Positions 1 to 4,872 of a DNA stretch of 6,162 bases are shown here, piece by piece (the first letter of the stretch is position 1; every line of letters begins with the position of its first letter). The stretch is from an uncultured Lachnospiraceae bacterium (GTDB lineage: Bacteria; Bacillota; Clostridia; Lachnospirales; Lachnospiraceae). The notes beneath the pieces are model-generated. The model searched no databases. It was not told the origin of the DNA and saw only the letters and a program-made list of their open reading frames with translations. A program made the position numbers and the translations under genes. The stretch is from assembly GCA_947177925.1 (NCBI GenBank), contig CAMWWJ010000211.1, forward strand, positions 1-6,162. Direction: 5' to 3'.

Positions 1-404
1 TATTTGGGCTGTACTCGTTCAACTGTTTTTTGGAAACAATCATATCCAATATATTCAATTAACAAATTGGCAATCAATAATTCTGCCTTGGGAAGCCTCC
101 CCGATTCTTCGATGAGATTTAATTGTATACATTCCAATATATCAGAAAAATCGGAATATCTCTCCGCGACTGTTGCCAAATATTCTCTGTTAATATCAAC
201 GCCGTATACTTTTTGAAATTTGTTCTTGTCAATGTGTTCCAGTCCATTGCCACCGGCAATTCCCAAAATCATAACAGAACTTACAGGGTAAGCACTAAAC
301 TGACTCTTCATCATTTGGTTCAGGTTCTGTAATTGCATAACCGAATCCAATTTCATATGATTTTCGTAATCAGACAATGATATTTCTTCCCATGGATTAA
401 CCAT
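1..404 (-). CDS. Class I SAM-dependent methyltransferase, 3' end cut off by the window
   Basis: The first 134 codons of a putative SAM-dependent methyltransferase are present; the rest lies beyond the left edge. A Rossmann-type SAM-binding motif I is visible as ILGIAGGNG at residues 46-54. It is followed by VYGVDIN (67-73), whose Asp70 would contact the SAM ribose, and by the motif IV-like strand AELLIANLLIEYIGY (107-121). The N-terminus, MVNPWEEISLSDYENHMKLD, is typical of small uncharacterised Clostridia methyltransferases of this kind, and the methyl acceptor cannot be told. The ATG at 404-402 is chosen because AGGAGG lies about 6 nt upstream (411-416); the ATG at 409-407 is out of frame. 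An extended -10 promoter sits about 85 bp upstream. The family call is solid, the substrate unknown. Confidence 0.85.
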   Translation of the reverse strand, partial: MVNPWEEISLSDYENHMKLDSVMQLQNLNQMMKSQFSAYPVSSVMILGIAGGNGLEHIDKNKFQKVYGVDINREYLATVAERYSDFSDILECIQLNLIEESGRLPKAELLIANLLIEYIGYDCFQKTVERVQPK

Positions 405-487
405 TGCATTTCCTCCTGTATATCCTTTCCCCTCGTGTTACAAACTCTCATAAGGGCCAAAATGAGGGGAAGAAAAACCTATATCAA

Positions 488-516
488 ATTATATCACAAT
501 ATAAACCGGACATGAA
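488..516 (-). promoter_or_regulatory. Extended -10 promoter of the methyltransferase gene
   Basis: On the minus strand a perfect TATAAT (488-493) is preceded by TGA, which gives the extended -10 form TGnTATAAT. The hexamer 17 bp further upstream, TTCATG (511-516), is a poor -35, as is common when an extended -10 is present. Transcription would start near 480 and give a leader of about 75 nt. That leader contains CCCCTC (464-469) and GAGGGG (429-434), which can pair. The promoter overlaps the plus-strand gene remnant, which suggests the methyltransferase arrived after that gene was broken or helped break it. Confidence 0.5.
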
Positions 517-660
517 GAACTGATTGAAATGCTTTCACAATTTTTTAGGAAATGGATAATCTTCTTAGGATTGACTGATGAGAAGCAGAAAAAGGATTAT
601 GGAAAAGCATTAGCAGCAATGCCAAAAGCAACGGATAAGTTAAGGGAATCCATTTCGTGA
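505..660 (+). pseudogene. Tail of an unrecognised plus-strand gene (5' end lost)
   Basis: This plus-strand frame is open from just after a TAA at 502-504 to a TGA at 658-660, about 51 codons. It reads like the end of a soluble protein: HEELIEMLSQFFRKW followed by IIFLGLTDEKQKKDYGKALA and a lysine-rich C-terminus ending in RESIS. I do not recognise the family. The first in-frame ATG (529-531) has no convincing ribosome binding site, and the composition is protein-like from the first codon. I therefore read it as the 3' fragment of a longer gene rather than an intact small gene. A hairpin with a T-run follows about 30 nt after the stop, as expected for a former gene end. It is the only apparent coding sequence on the plus strand. 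Confidence 0.4.
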
Positions 661-688
661 TTATGTTCAATGTATATGCTGTCCGTAA

Positions 689-728
689 AATCGTACCTAA
701 GTTTTCGTATAAGGTATGATTCCTTTTT
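689..728 (+). terminator. Likely intrinsic terminator of the plus-strand gene remnant
   Basis: AATCGTACCT (689-698) pairs with AGGTATGATT (712-721) over 10 bp around a 13-nt loop, followed by CC and five T's (724-728). In plus-strand RNA the one imperfect position is a G-U wobble; in minus-strand RNA it would be an A-C mismatch. That favours a plus-strand function, closing the remnant that ends at 660. The stem is A+T-rich, so the strength is uncertain. It might also serve the acetyltransferase gene that converges from the right. Confidence 0.4.
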
Positions 729-781
729 GGAGATCAATTCAATTGTCTTCCTACATAAGCGACCCGTTCATGCCTGTCAAC

Positions 782-1662
782 TTATTCTTTCTTCCAATAC
801 GTCCATTTCACCGCGGACTTATAGCCGATTTTTTTATAGAACTCATTATCTCCGCCGGTCATATGGGTCGCACCTAGTTTTTCGTTTTGCGGTACATTTC
901 CGATAATGCCGCAGCCGCCAGACCTCTGTTCCGATACTCCGGAATCGTGCAAAGGGGTTCCATATAAGCCAATTTATTTTGGGGAACCCACCACATTCCC
1001 GCGTAGCATGCATACTCACCTTGTTCATCCGCGATTATGACGTCAAGCTCCGTTGTTGCATGGGGGGCTACCTGTTTCTGGTAATTGTTTTGTTCATATT
1101 GATGATCCCATGCGCCCTCAGTTTCCTCATGTTCAAAGCCTTTCCAGCAACACTTGCTTATCTTATCCATGTCATATTCTTCCGGCTTAACAAAATGGAA
1201 GCCCTCCGGCAACGGGTAGTCCAATACGTCCTCAAAATCAAATTGCATATCGTTTAGCTCATAAACCTGACGGTATCCCAGCTCTTTTGCAGCATTTATT
1301 AATGCGGTTTGTCCACCCGAAAGAGTCAGTTGGTTTTTTCCATCTTTCTTGGGCATATGCTCGTCCGCATAAGCTATCATCTCTGGAGCAAGTTCTTCAT
1401 ATCCCGGCTTTAGACTGAAACAAATATCCGTCACGGGGTTTTCATAAAAACAAAATGCCACAATCTCTCCATTGTCTTCCCAAATGCGGTTCTTGTAGGA
1501 ATAGGATATGTCCATCCAATAGGAAAACGACGAGTAGGCATATTCAAAGAAAGGGGCCGCCACACCGTTTCTCCAATCCCTCTCATAGATGTCCAACATA
1601 AACTGATAAATTTTCCCACAATCACCCAATACACTAAATTGTCTGGTTGTCATATTTTTCAT
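782..1662 (-). pseudogene. GNAT family N-acetyltransferase, frameshifted near the C-terminus
   Basis: Putative acetyl-CoA-dependent N-acetyltransferase of the long, two-part type seen in Clostridia; the acceptor is unknown. The continuous frame gives 262 residues from ATG 1662 to TAG 874. The acetyl-CoA binding motif A is at about 231-256, with IPEYRNRGLAAAAL carrying the R-x-R-G-L-A loop. The frame then stops at YRKTKN. In the neighbouring frame the protein continues without a break from 877 as LGATHMTGGDNEFYKKIGYK and on to SAVKWTYWKKE, ending with TAA at 782. This supplies the missing final strand and helix of the fold (EFYKKIGY). One base lost from an A run (878-882 in plus coordinates) explains the shift; the restored product would be about 293 residues. 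The start has AAGGAG about 9 nt upstream. The truncated protein probably folds poorly, unless the shift is a sequencing error or is bypassed by slippage. Confidence 0.85.
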
Positions 1663-1697
1663 TCGTTATCTCTCCTTCCGCTCAGTGCTACAATACC

Positions 1698-1726
1698 ATT
1701 GTATAAACCCTATTGCCGACTCACAA
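1698..1726 (-). promoter_or_regulatory. SigA-type promoter of the frameshifted GNAT gene
   Basis: On the minus strand TTGTGA (1721-1726) and TACAAT (1698-1703) are separated by exactly 17 bp. They match the -35 and -10 consensus at 4/6 and 5/6 positions. Transcription would start near 1690, about 28 nt before the ATG at 1662, with the GGAAGGAG ribosome binding site inside that leader. A well-kept promoter in front of a broken frame suggests that the frameshift is recent or artefactual. Confidence 0.6.
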
Positions 1727-1758
1727 GTAGAGAGAATGATTATAATCAAATTTGCTAC

Positions 1759-1793
1759 AAAAAGGCGCCTGTGTTGCATCACACAGGCGCCTT
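1759..1793 (-). terminator. Strong intrinsic terminator after the CD3324-family gene
   Basis: A perfect 13-bp inverted repeat, AAGGCGCCTGTGT (1762-1774) with ACACAGGCGCCTT (1781-1793), encloses a 6-nt loop. On the minus strand it is followed by five T's (1759-1763). The plus-strand exit, ACGATTAAC, has no T-run, so the terminator is directional. It begins four bases after the stop codon at 1798 and separates the small regulator from the acetyltransferase promoter downstream. Confidence 0.93.
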
Positions 1794-1797
1794 ACGA

Positions 1798-2055
1798 TTA
1801 ACAATATACTATTTTTTTGATTGTACTATATGCCAGACCATATTGATTGGCCAAAGCATCTATGGAATATCCCAATTGAAAAAGTCTTTGAATTTCCTTG
1901 TTTCTCTCTTGATAGAATATCCGTGAACCATTAACGGCTCCCCACTCTTTTTTTGAGGCGGTCTTTGGAATATATAGGACCTCTCCATCGACATACATTT
2001 GAAGCTCTTTCAATAGGTGTTCCGGCAATATTTCTGCTGCATTTAAATATTTCAT
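1798..2055 (-). CDS. CD3324 family protein, small helix-turn-helix regulator
   Basis: An 85-residue protein that I recognise as the CD3324 family of Clostridia, which is named after a Clostridioides difficile locus and has no established function. The N-terminal part, MKYLNAAEILPEHLLKELQ, and the YVDGEVLYIPK segment (21-31) are the family signature. It is followed by a basic E-x-x-x-x-N-x-E-I helix (RNKEIQRLF, 51-59) and a C-terminal helix-turn-helix, GYSIDALANQYGLAYSTIKK (62-81). The fold suggests DNA binding, like the small Mor/resolvase-type HTH proteins; this is inference. The frame can also start at a GTG at 2061, but AAGGAG (2064-2069) would then be only 2 nt away. With ATG 2055 the spacing is an ideal 8 nt, and the family starts at MKY, so 2055 is chosen. 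A strong terminator follows, and two short ORFs and a hairpin lie upstream. Confidence 0.88.
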   Translation of the reverse strand: MKYLNAAEILPEHLLKELQMYVDGEVLYIPKTASKKEWGAVNGSRIFYQERNKEIQRLFQLGYSIDALANQYGLAYSTIKKIVYC

Positions 2056-2057
2056 CT

Positions 2058-2126
2058 TCACCGCTCCTTATTTATCTTAGAATAAATAAAGTGCAGAAAC
2101 AGCAGGACATATATTTTTTCGCCCAT
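2058..2126 (-). CDS. Possible 22-residue hydrophobic peptide directly before the CD3324-family gene
   Basis: This short frame begins with MGEKIYVLLFLHFIY and continues to a basic tail ending in KER. Its stop TGA (2060-2058) lies two bases before the CD3324 start codon, and its last codons overlap that gene's ribosome binding site. It has no clear ribosome binding site of its own, and its ATG lies inside the 3' arm of an RNA hairpin. If translated, it would probably be through coupling or after the hairpin opens. The hydrophobic centre with charged ends would suit a membrane micro-peptide. A chance frame is quite possible. Confidence 0.22.
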   Translation of the reverse strand: MGEKIYVLLFLHFIYSKINKER

Positions 2127-2160
2127 ACAGAATTCTATATGTCTGCTATTCTGCATGGGC
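2121..2160 (-). promoter_or_regulatory. RNA hairpin between two short ORFs, a possible leader or attenuation element
   Basis: In minus-strand RNA, GCCCAUGCAGAAU (2160-2148) pairs with AUUCUGUAUGGGC (2133-2121) over 13 continuous positions with one G-U wobble and a 14-nt loop. In plus-strand RNA the same position is an A-C mismatch, so the structure suits the minus transcript. The 5' arm is the last codons of the 21-residue ORF; the 3' arm contains the start codon of the next short ORF. The sequence after it is A-rich, not T-rich, so it is not an ordinary terminator. A ribosome translating the first peptide would have to melt it. Confidence 0.45.
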
Positions 2161-2211
2161 AAAGAAGTTCTTGACTCCGTTTTGATACAACGCTTGTGCT
2201 CTTCGTCTCAT
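2146..2211 (-). CDS. 21-residue hypothetical peptide with a strong ribosome binding site
   Basis: A 22-codon frame from ATG 2211 to TAG 2146, starting MRRRAQALYQNGVKNFF and ending in AHAE. An AGGAG at 2219-2223, within the purine-rich GGAGAGGAG, sits 7 nt before the ATG, as good as that of any confirmed gene here. It lies 57 bp after the upstream acetyltransferase stop and 90 bp before the CD3324 start. Its final codons form the 5' arm of the hairpin described separately. The arginine-rich, amphipathic N-terminus resembles no family I can name. It could be a leader peptide controlling the downstream gene, a small protein in its own right, or the surviving start of a truncated gene. Evidence for translation is the ribosome binding site alone. 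Confidence 0.42.
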   Translation of the reverse strand: MRRRAQALYQNGVKNFFAHAE

Positions 2212-2268
2212 AGAATCACTCCTCTCCTGTGTGAAATCAACCGACTCTTTCCTTATAATCTATTTGTT

Positions 2269-2763
2269 TTAGTCCATTTCGTAAATCATTCTCAATTCCG
2301 TATTTGGAGTGCCGAGCATAACTTCCGCTTCTTTTCCGTCAAAGCGAAAACCATATCTTTCGTAGAAGTGAATTGCTTTATCATTTCCCTTCAACACCCA
2401 AACAGCAATCTTCTTATACGCAGAGAGTTTTTCAAGCGCTGCATTCATCAACTCATAGCCGATTCTCCTGCCATGATATTCAGCTAGGACATAAATTGCA
2501 AAGACCTCCCCGTGGGTAGGAAGCGTATCATCACGATAAGCGCCATAACCCACAAATCCAACAATCCTCTCTCCATCCTTCGCTACTATGATATTGTCGG
2601 TCCATTCGTGAGCTATTGCGATACATTTTTCAAGTGTATGCCTTCTTAGGTATTCCGCATCAATAAGGTCTGTGTAGGTTTCGTGCCAAGACTTGTAATG
2701 AACATATCCTTTGCCTTTGATTTCGTCTTCGCTCTCCATGTTTTTGATGACATATCCATCCAT
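2269..2763 (-). CDS. GNAT family N-acetyltransferase (164 residues)
   Basis: Single-domain GNAT protein predicted to transfer an acetyl group from acetyl-CoA to an amine; the acceptor is unknown. Motif A spans about 85-105 (GEVFAIYVLAEYHGRRIGYE), with YHGRRIG as the pyrophosphate-binding loop; the second Gly of the usual Q-x-x-G-x-G is Arg here. Motif B is VLKGNDKAIHFYERYGFRF (123-141), with the classic N-x-x-A-x-x-F-Y-x-x-x-G-F pattern. Length is normal for the family. The N-terminal SWHETYTDLI (25-34) is common in GNATs of this subgroup. The frame can be extended to a TTG at 2787, but that has no ribosome binding site and lies near the predicted transcription start. ATG 2763 has GAGG about 9 nt upstream and is preferred. 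It has no obvious terminator, so transcription may continue into the short ORFs and CD3324 gene. Confidence 0.9.
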   Translation of the reverse strand: MDGYVIKNMESEDEIKGKGYVHYKSWHETYTDLIDAEYLRRHTLEKCIAIAHEWTDNIIVAKDGERIVGFVGYGAYRDDTLPTHGEVFAIYVLAEYHGRRIGYELMNAALEKLSAYKKIAVWVLKGNDKAIHFYERYGFRFDGKEAEVMLGTPNTELRMIYEMD

Positions 2764-2795
2764 TTCCGCTTCCCTCGTAAATACCAATTTTTTTA

Positions 2796-2824
2796 ATCGT
2801 ATGGGAAAAATGCTTATTCATCAA
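2796..2824 (-). promoter_or_regulatory. Probable promoter of the 164-residue GNAT gene
   Basis: On the minus strand TTGATG (2819-2824) and TACGAT (2796-2801) are separated by exactly 17 bp, each matching consensus at 4 of 6 positions. Transcription would begin near 2789, giving a leader of about 26 nt before ATG 2763. This fits the choice of that start over the TTG at 2787. The match is moderate. Confidence 0.42.
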
Positions 2825-2901
2825 GCGTAATATCTATAGGTACTACATTCTCAATGGTATCGGCAGTAACAATCATTCATGTAAAATTCCGAAGGATATT
2901 C
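2814..2901 (-). pseudogene. Decayed coding tail just after the lipoprotein stop codon
   Basis: Directly after the lipoprotein's TAG, the same frame reads EYPSEFYMND before running into nonsense. A second frame then picks up as VTADTIENVVPIDITLDE and ends with TAA at 2814. Both pieces look like real protein and join with a one-base frame change near 2870. It may be a former C-terminal extension of the lipoprotein, now cut off by a stop and a frameshift, or the end of a deleted neighbouring gene. An isolated 20-residue ORF starting at ATG 2876 is the alternative; it lacks a good ribosome binding site and has a stop codon immediately before the ATG. Confidence 0.3.
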
Positions 2902-4059
2902 CTATTCTTTCATTTCACATTTTTCGGCATGATATAAAAACTGAGGCTCTTCAAGTACAGATTTTCCGTAATATACATTGATTTCACCTGTACTATATTC
3001 TAAAATATAATAACCAAAGATAACGGTATCATCAGAAAATACCTGTTCAGGATACTTTATATATATCCTGTTATTTTCTATAGTTTCTATGTTGGATGAA
3101 TCAGCCAAAAAGCGATAGGAAGATTCTGATTCATAATCGGAAAAATCATATCCGTAGGACGTTTTTTTAATAATCAACTTACCGGTTCCACAATCCGATA
3201 TATAATCATATTCTCCCGGCAAACCTTCCAGTTCATCGTCTTTTTTTATCTGACCATCATTATTTGTCTGATTGAAAGTTGTATTTACTTGGGCAGCGAG
3301 AATTTTGCTGCATAATTCTGTATATTCATCATATGAAATTTCAGCTCCATTCAATGTATATTTCATTCCCGCCTCTGCGTTATTTGGATCAGCAAGTTCC
3401 TCGCCGAAATTCATTTCTACAACTAAGTTATCAGCTCCTTCAAATTTTTCTAAATGATAAAATTCAAATCCTGCGCTCGACCTGTTGCTATACATAATCC
3501 ATATAGCGCCATTATAATATGTATAAGAAAGAATAAGAGCAGTGCCATCTGCTACAGCAAATTCATAAACCTTGTTATCACGCGCATCAAGATATATTCC
3601 GCCATAAGGACCGTTAATAACCAGTTCGTTTTCTCCATCATTGTCAAGATCGGCTTTCTCTCCAACAGAAAATGAGTCCCATTCTTCAGAGTCCATATTT
3701 AAATCAGTAATATAAAATGTCGATGTCGAATCTGTGGAGTCAACTGCGCTTATTGAGCCATTGATAAATAAATCTAACAGTTCTTCTGCTGTTTTTTCCG
3801 AATCTGCATTTACGGTTTCATCTCCGTTTATCTCTGTTACTATCTGCCCCGCCTCTTCCGGGTTCTCTCCCAAATTCGTATCAGCTGAACCGACGCTATC
3901 GTCATTCTGTATTTCCTGTACTTCGCCGGCGTCATCGCCTATTCCTGTTATACTGCCCATTATGTCTGATTTATCATCTTCTGAACTCTTTGTCTGACCA
4001 CATGATGAAAGTACTGCTATTATCACTACCGCTGCTGCCGCCATTGCCATTTTTCTCAT
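2902..4059 (-). CDS. Acidic secreted lipoprotein of unknown function
   Basis: A 385-residue putative lipoprotein. Residues 1-19 are a lipoprotein signal peptide with a basic start (MRK), an Ala/Val/Ile core and the lipobox LSSC. Cys20 would be lipidated and hold the protein on the outer face of the membrane. Residues 21-90 are a low-complexity Asp/Glu/Ser-rich linker. A first module (about 90-260) holds DLDNDGENELVI (137-148), a D-x-D-x-D-G-x-x-E calcium-loop-like motif found in FG-GAP/EF-hand-like surface proteins. A second module (about 275-385) is Tyr-rich with alternating beta strands, such as YYILEYSTGEINVYYGKS. I cannot assign a named family. The ATG has AGGAGG 9 nt upstream (4069-4074). 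It follows the two-component system by 108 bp with its own promoter and a paired repeat, so it is probably a target of that system, or a sensor accessory to it. Calcium binding is inferred from one motif only. Confidence 0.88.
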   Translation of the reverse strand: MRKMAMAAAAVVIIAVLSSCGQTKSSEDDKSDIMGSITGIGDDAGEVQEIQNDDSVGSADTNLGENPEEAGQIVTEINGDETVNADSEKTAEELLDLFINGSISAVDSTDSTSTFYITDLNMDSEEWDSFSVGEKADLDNDGENELVINGPYGGIYLDARDNKVYEFAVADGTALILSYTYYNGAIWIMYSNRSSAGFEFYHLEKFEGADNLVVEMNFGEELADPNNAEAGMKYTLNGAEISYDEYTELCSKILAAQVNTTFNQTNNDGQIKKDDELEGLPGEYDYISDCGTGKLIIKKTSYGYDFSDYESESSYRFLADSSNIETIENNRIYIKYPEQVFSDDTVIFGYYILEYSTGEINVYYGKSVLEEPQFLYHAEKCEMKE

Positions 4060-4094
4060 TTTTTCTATCCTCCTGCAATATAATTAACGCCTTA

Positions 4095-4123
4095 TTTATA
4101 TCACAGTGCAAAAGACAATAAAA
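4095..4123 (-). promoter_or_regulatory. Extended -10 promoter of the lipoprotein gene
   Basis: On the minus strand TATAAA (4095-4100) is preceded by TGA, matching the extended -10 form TGnTATAAT at all but one base. The hexamer 17 bp upstream (4118-4123, TTTTAT) is a very poor -35, so an activator would be expected to help. The direct repeats begin 8 bp beyond that hexamer, a natural place for one. Transcription would start near 4088, with a leader of about 29 nt before the start codon. Confidence 0.5.
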
Positions 4124-4130
4124 TACTTCC

Positions 4131-4163
4131 TGCATAAACGACATCATTTTTGCATAAACGACA
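4131..4163 (-). repeat. Paired 13-bp direct repeat, a likely LytTR regulator operator
   Basis: The 13-mer TGTCGTTTATGCA (minus strand) occurs twice without a mismatch, at 4131-4143 and 4151-4163. The spacer is 7 bp and the period 20 bp, about two helical turns. LytTR-domain regulators such as AgrA, ComE and VirR bind paired direct repeats of roughly this size and spacing with a central GTT-containing core, as seen here. The pair lies between the LytTR regulator gene and the lipoprotein gene, starting 8 bp upstream of a weak -35. I see no third copy in the window. Binding is inferred, not shown. Confidence 0.65.
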
Positions 4164-4167
4164 CAAA

Positions 4168-4872
4168 TTAATTATCGAACCACATTCTCCATTTAAAGAA
4201 CTCTTTCTTAAACTCCTTACCATGCACTCTTCCAATAACTATTTTTATCCCATTACAAAGCGTAACCTCACGGCTGTTTACTTCTTTAATATATTTTAAA
4301 TTGACAATATACGACCGTTGTATATGAAAAAAGCCAAATGGGGATAAGCTTTGCGCTGCTTCGGATATCCGTCCTTCACAAAAATGTTCGCTGCCATCCA
4401 ACATAAGATACCTTAGTTTCCTTCCATTTGTCTCAACAAGTATAAGTTCATTCAGATTTATCTTTATCTGAATCCCGGCAGTATCGTTACAAAAAACAAT
4501 CCTGTCCTGAATCCTGTTTTTAAGGAAAAAGTCAAGTGCCTCATCAATTTCCTCCAAATGTTTTTTGTCAATGTATCTGAAAGCATTCACCCGATAACCC
4601 AATCTTGCCAGTTCTGTATGTGAAGTTAAAAAGCATATCTTACATTGGCTTCCGCAATTCATCAGCTTTTCAGCTATCTCAAAACCATCTTCGCCTTCTG
4701 CAAGTTCAATATCCAGAAACAGTAAATCGTCATCTGCATTTTTCAAAAAATCTCTTCCATTGCTATATACATGCATTTTAAAGACAATATTTTTATCCCT
4801 GCAATATTTTTCAATGGCAGCCTGTATCTTATCTCTCCATACCGCTTCATCTTCTACGATACCTATCTGCAT
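4168..4872 (-). CDS. LytTR family DNA-binding response regulator
   Basis: A 234-residue cytoplasmic transcription regulator of the AgrA/LytR/VirR type. The receiver domain (1-120) has the acidic pair Glu7-Asp8, the phosphoacceptor Asp54 in LLFLDIEL, Thr83 in FLTSH and a Lys at 103/104 in the RYIDKK segment that replaces the usual YLxKP. The LytTR domain (about 125-230) carries IQIKINLNELILVETNGRKL and the signature FHIQRSYIVNLKYIKEV (182-198). It should be phosphorylated by the adjacent kinase and bind paired direct repeats; one such pair lies just after its stop codon. The ATG overlaps the end of the kinase gene by 10 bp, and GGGAG lies 8 nt upstream inside the kinase frame, so the two are translationally coupled. 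No terminator hairpin follows, so some transcription may read through into the lipoprotein gene. Confidence 0.95.
   Translation of the reverse strand: MQIGIVEDEAVWRDKIQAAIEKYCRDKNIVFKMHVYSNGRDFLKNADDDLLFLDIELAEGEDGFEIAEKLMNCGSQCKICFLTSHTELARLGYRVNAFRYIDKKHLEEIDEALDFFLKNRIQDRIVFCNDTAGIQIKINLNELILVETNGRKLRYLMLDGSEHFCEGRISEAAQSLSPFGFFHIQRSYIVNLKYIKEVNSREVTLCNGIKIVIGRVHGKEFKKEFFKWRMWFDN

Noticed and set aside
429..469. CCCCTC / GAGGGG pairing in the methyltransferase leader as a riboswitch
   Set aside because: Only six pairs around a large loop, with a competing CTCAT/ATGAG pairing. There is no recognisable aptamer core or terminator.
874..890. Programmed -1 ribosomal frameshifting in the GNAT gene
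   Set aside because: The site reads G AAA AAC before the stop, which lacks the X-XXY-YYZ form. I see no stimulatory hairpin right behind it, and GNAT genes are not known to use it. A mutation or sequencing error is simpler.
670..906. Plus-strand 78-codon frame opposite the end of the long GNAT gene
   Set aside because: It is antisense to the frameshifted acetyltransferase and its 3' flank, its residues look random, and it has no ribosome binding site.
1698..1726. MerR-type operator in the GNAT promoter (AGGGTTTATAC segment)
   Set aside because: The spacer is the normal 17 bp rather than the 19-20 bp of MerR promoters, and there is no matching left half-site.
2121..2160. The 13-bp inverted repeat as an intrinsic terminator or mobile-element end
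   Set aside because: No T-run follows it on the minus strand, the plus strand has a mismatch in the stem, and no transposase or target duplication is nearby.
3272..3997. Several plus-strand frames of 61-87 codons opposite the lipoprotein gene
   Set aside because: All lie antisense to a well-supported gene, and their Ser/Pro-rich content simply mirrors its acidic codons. None has a convincing start.
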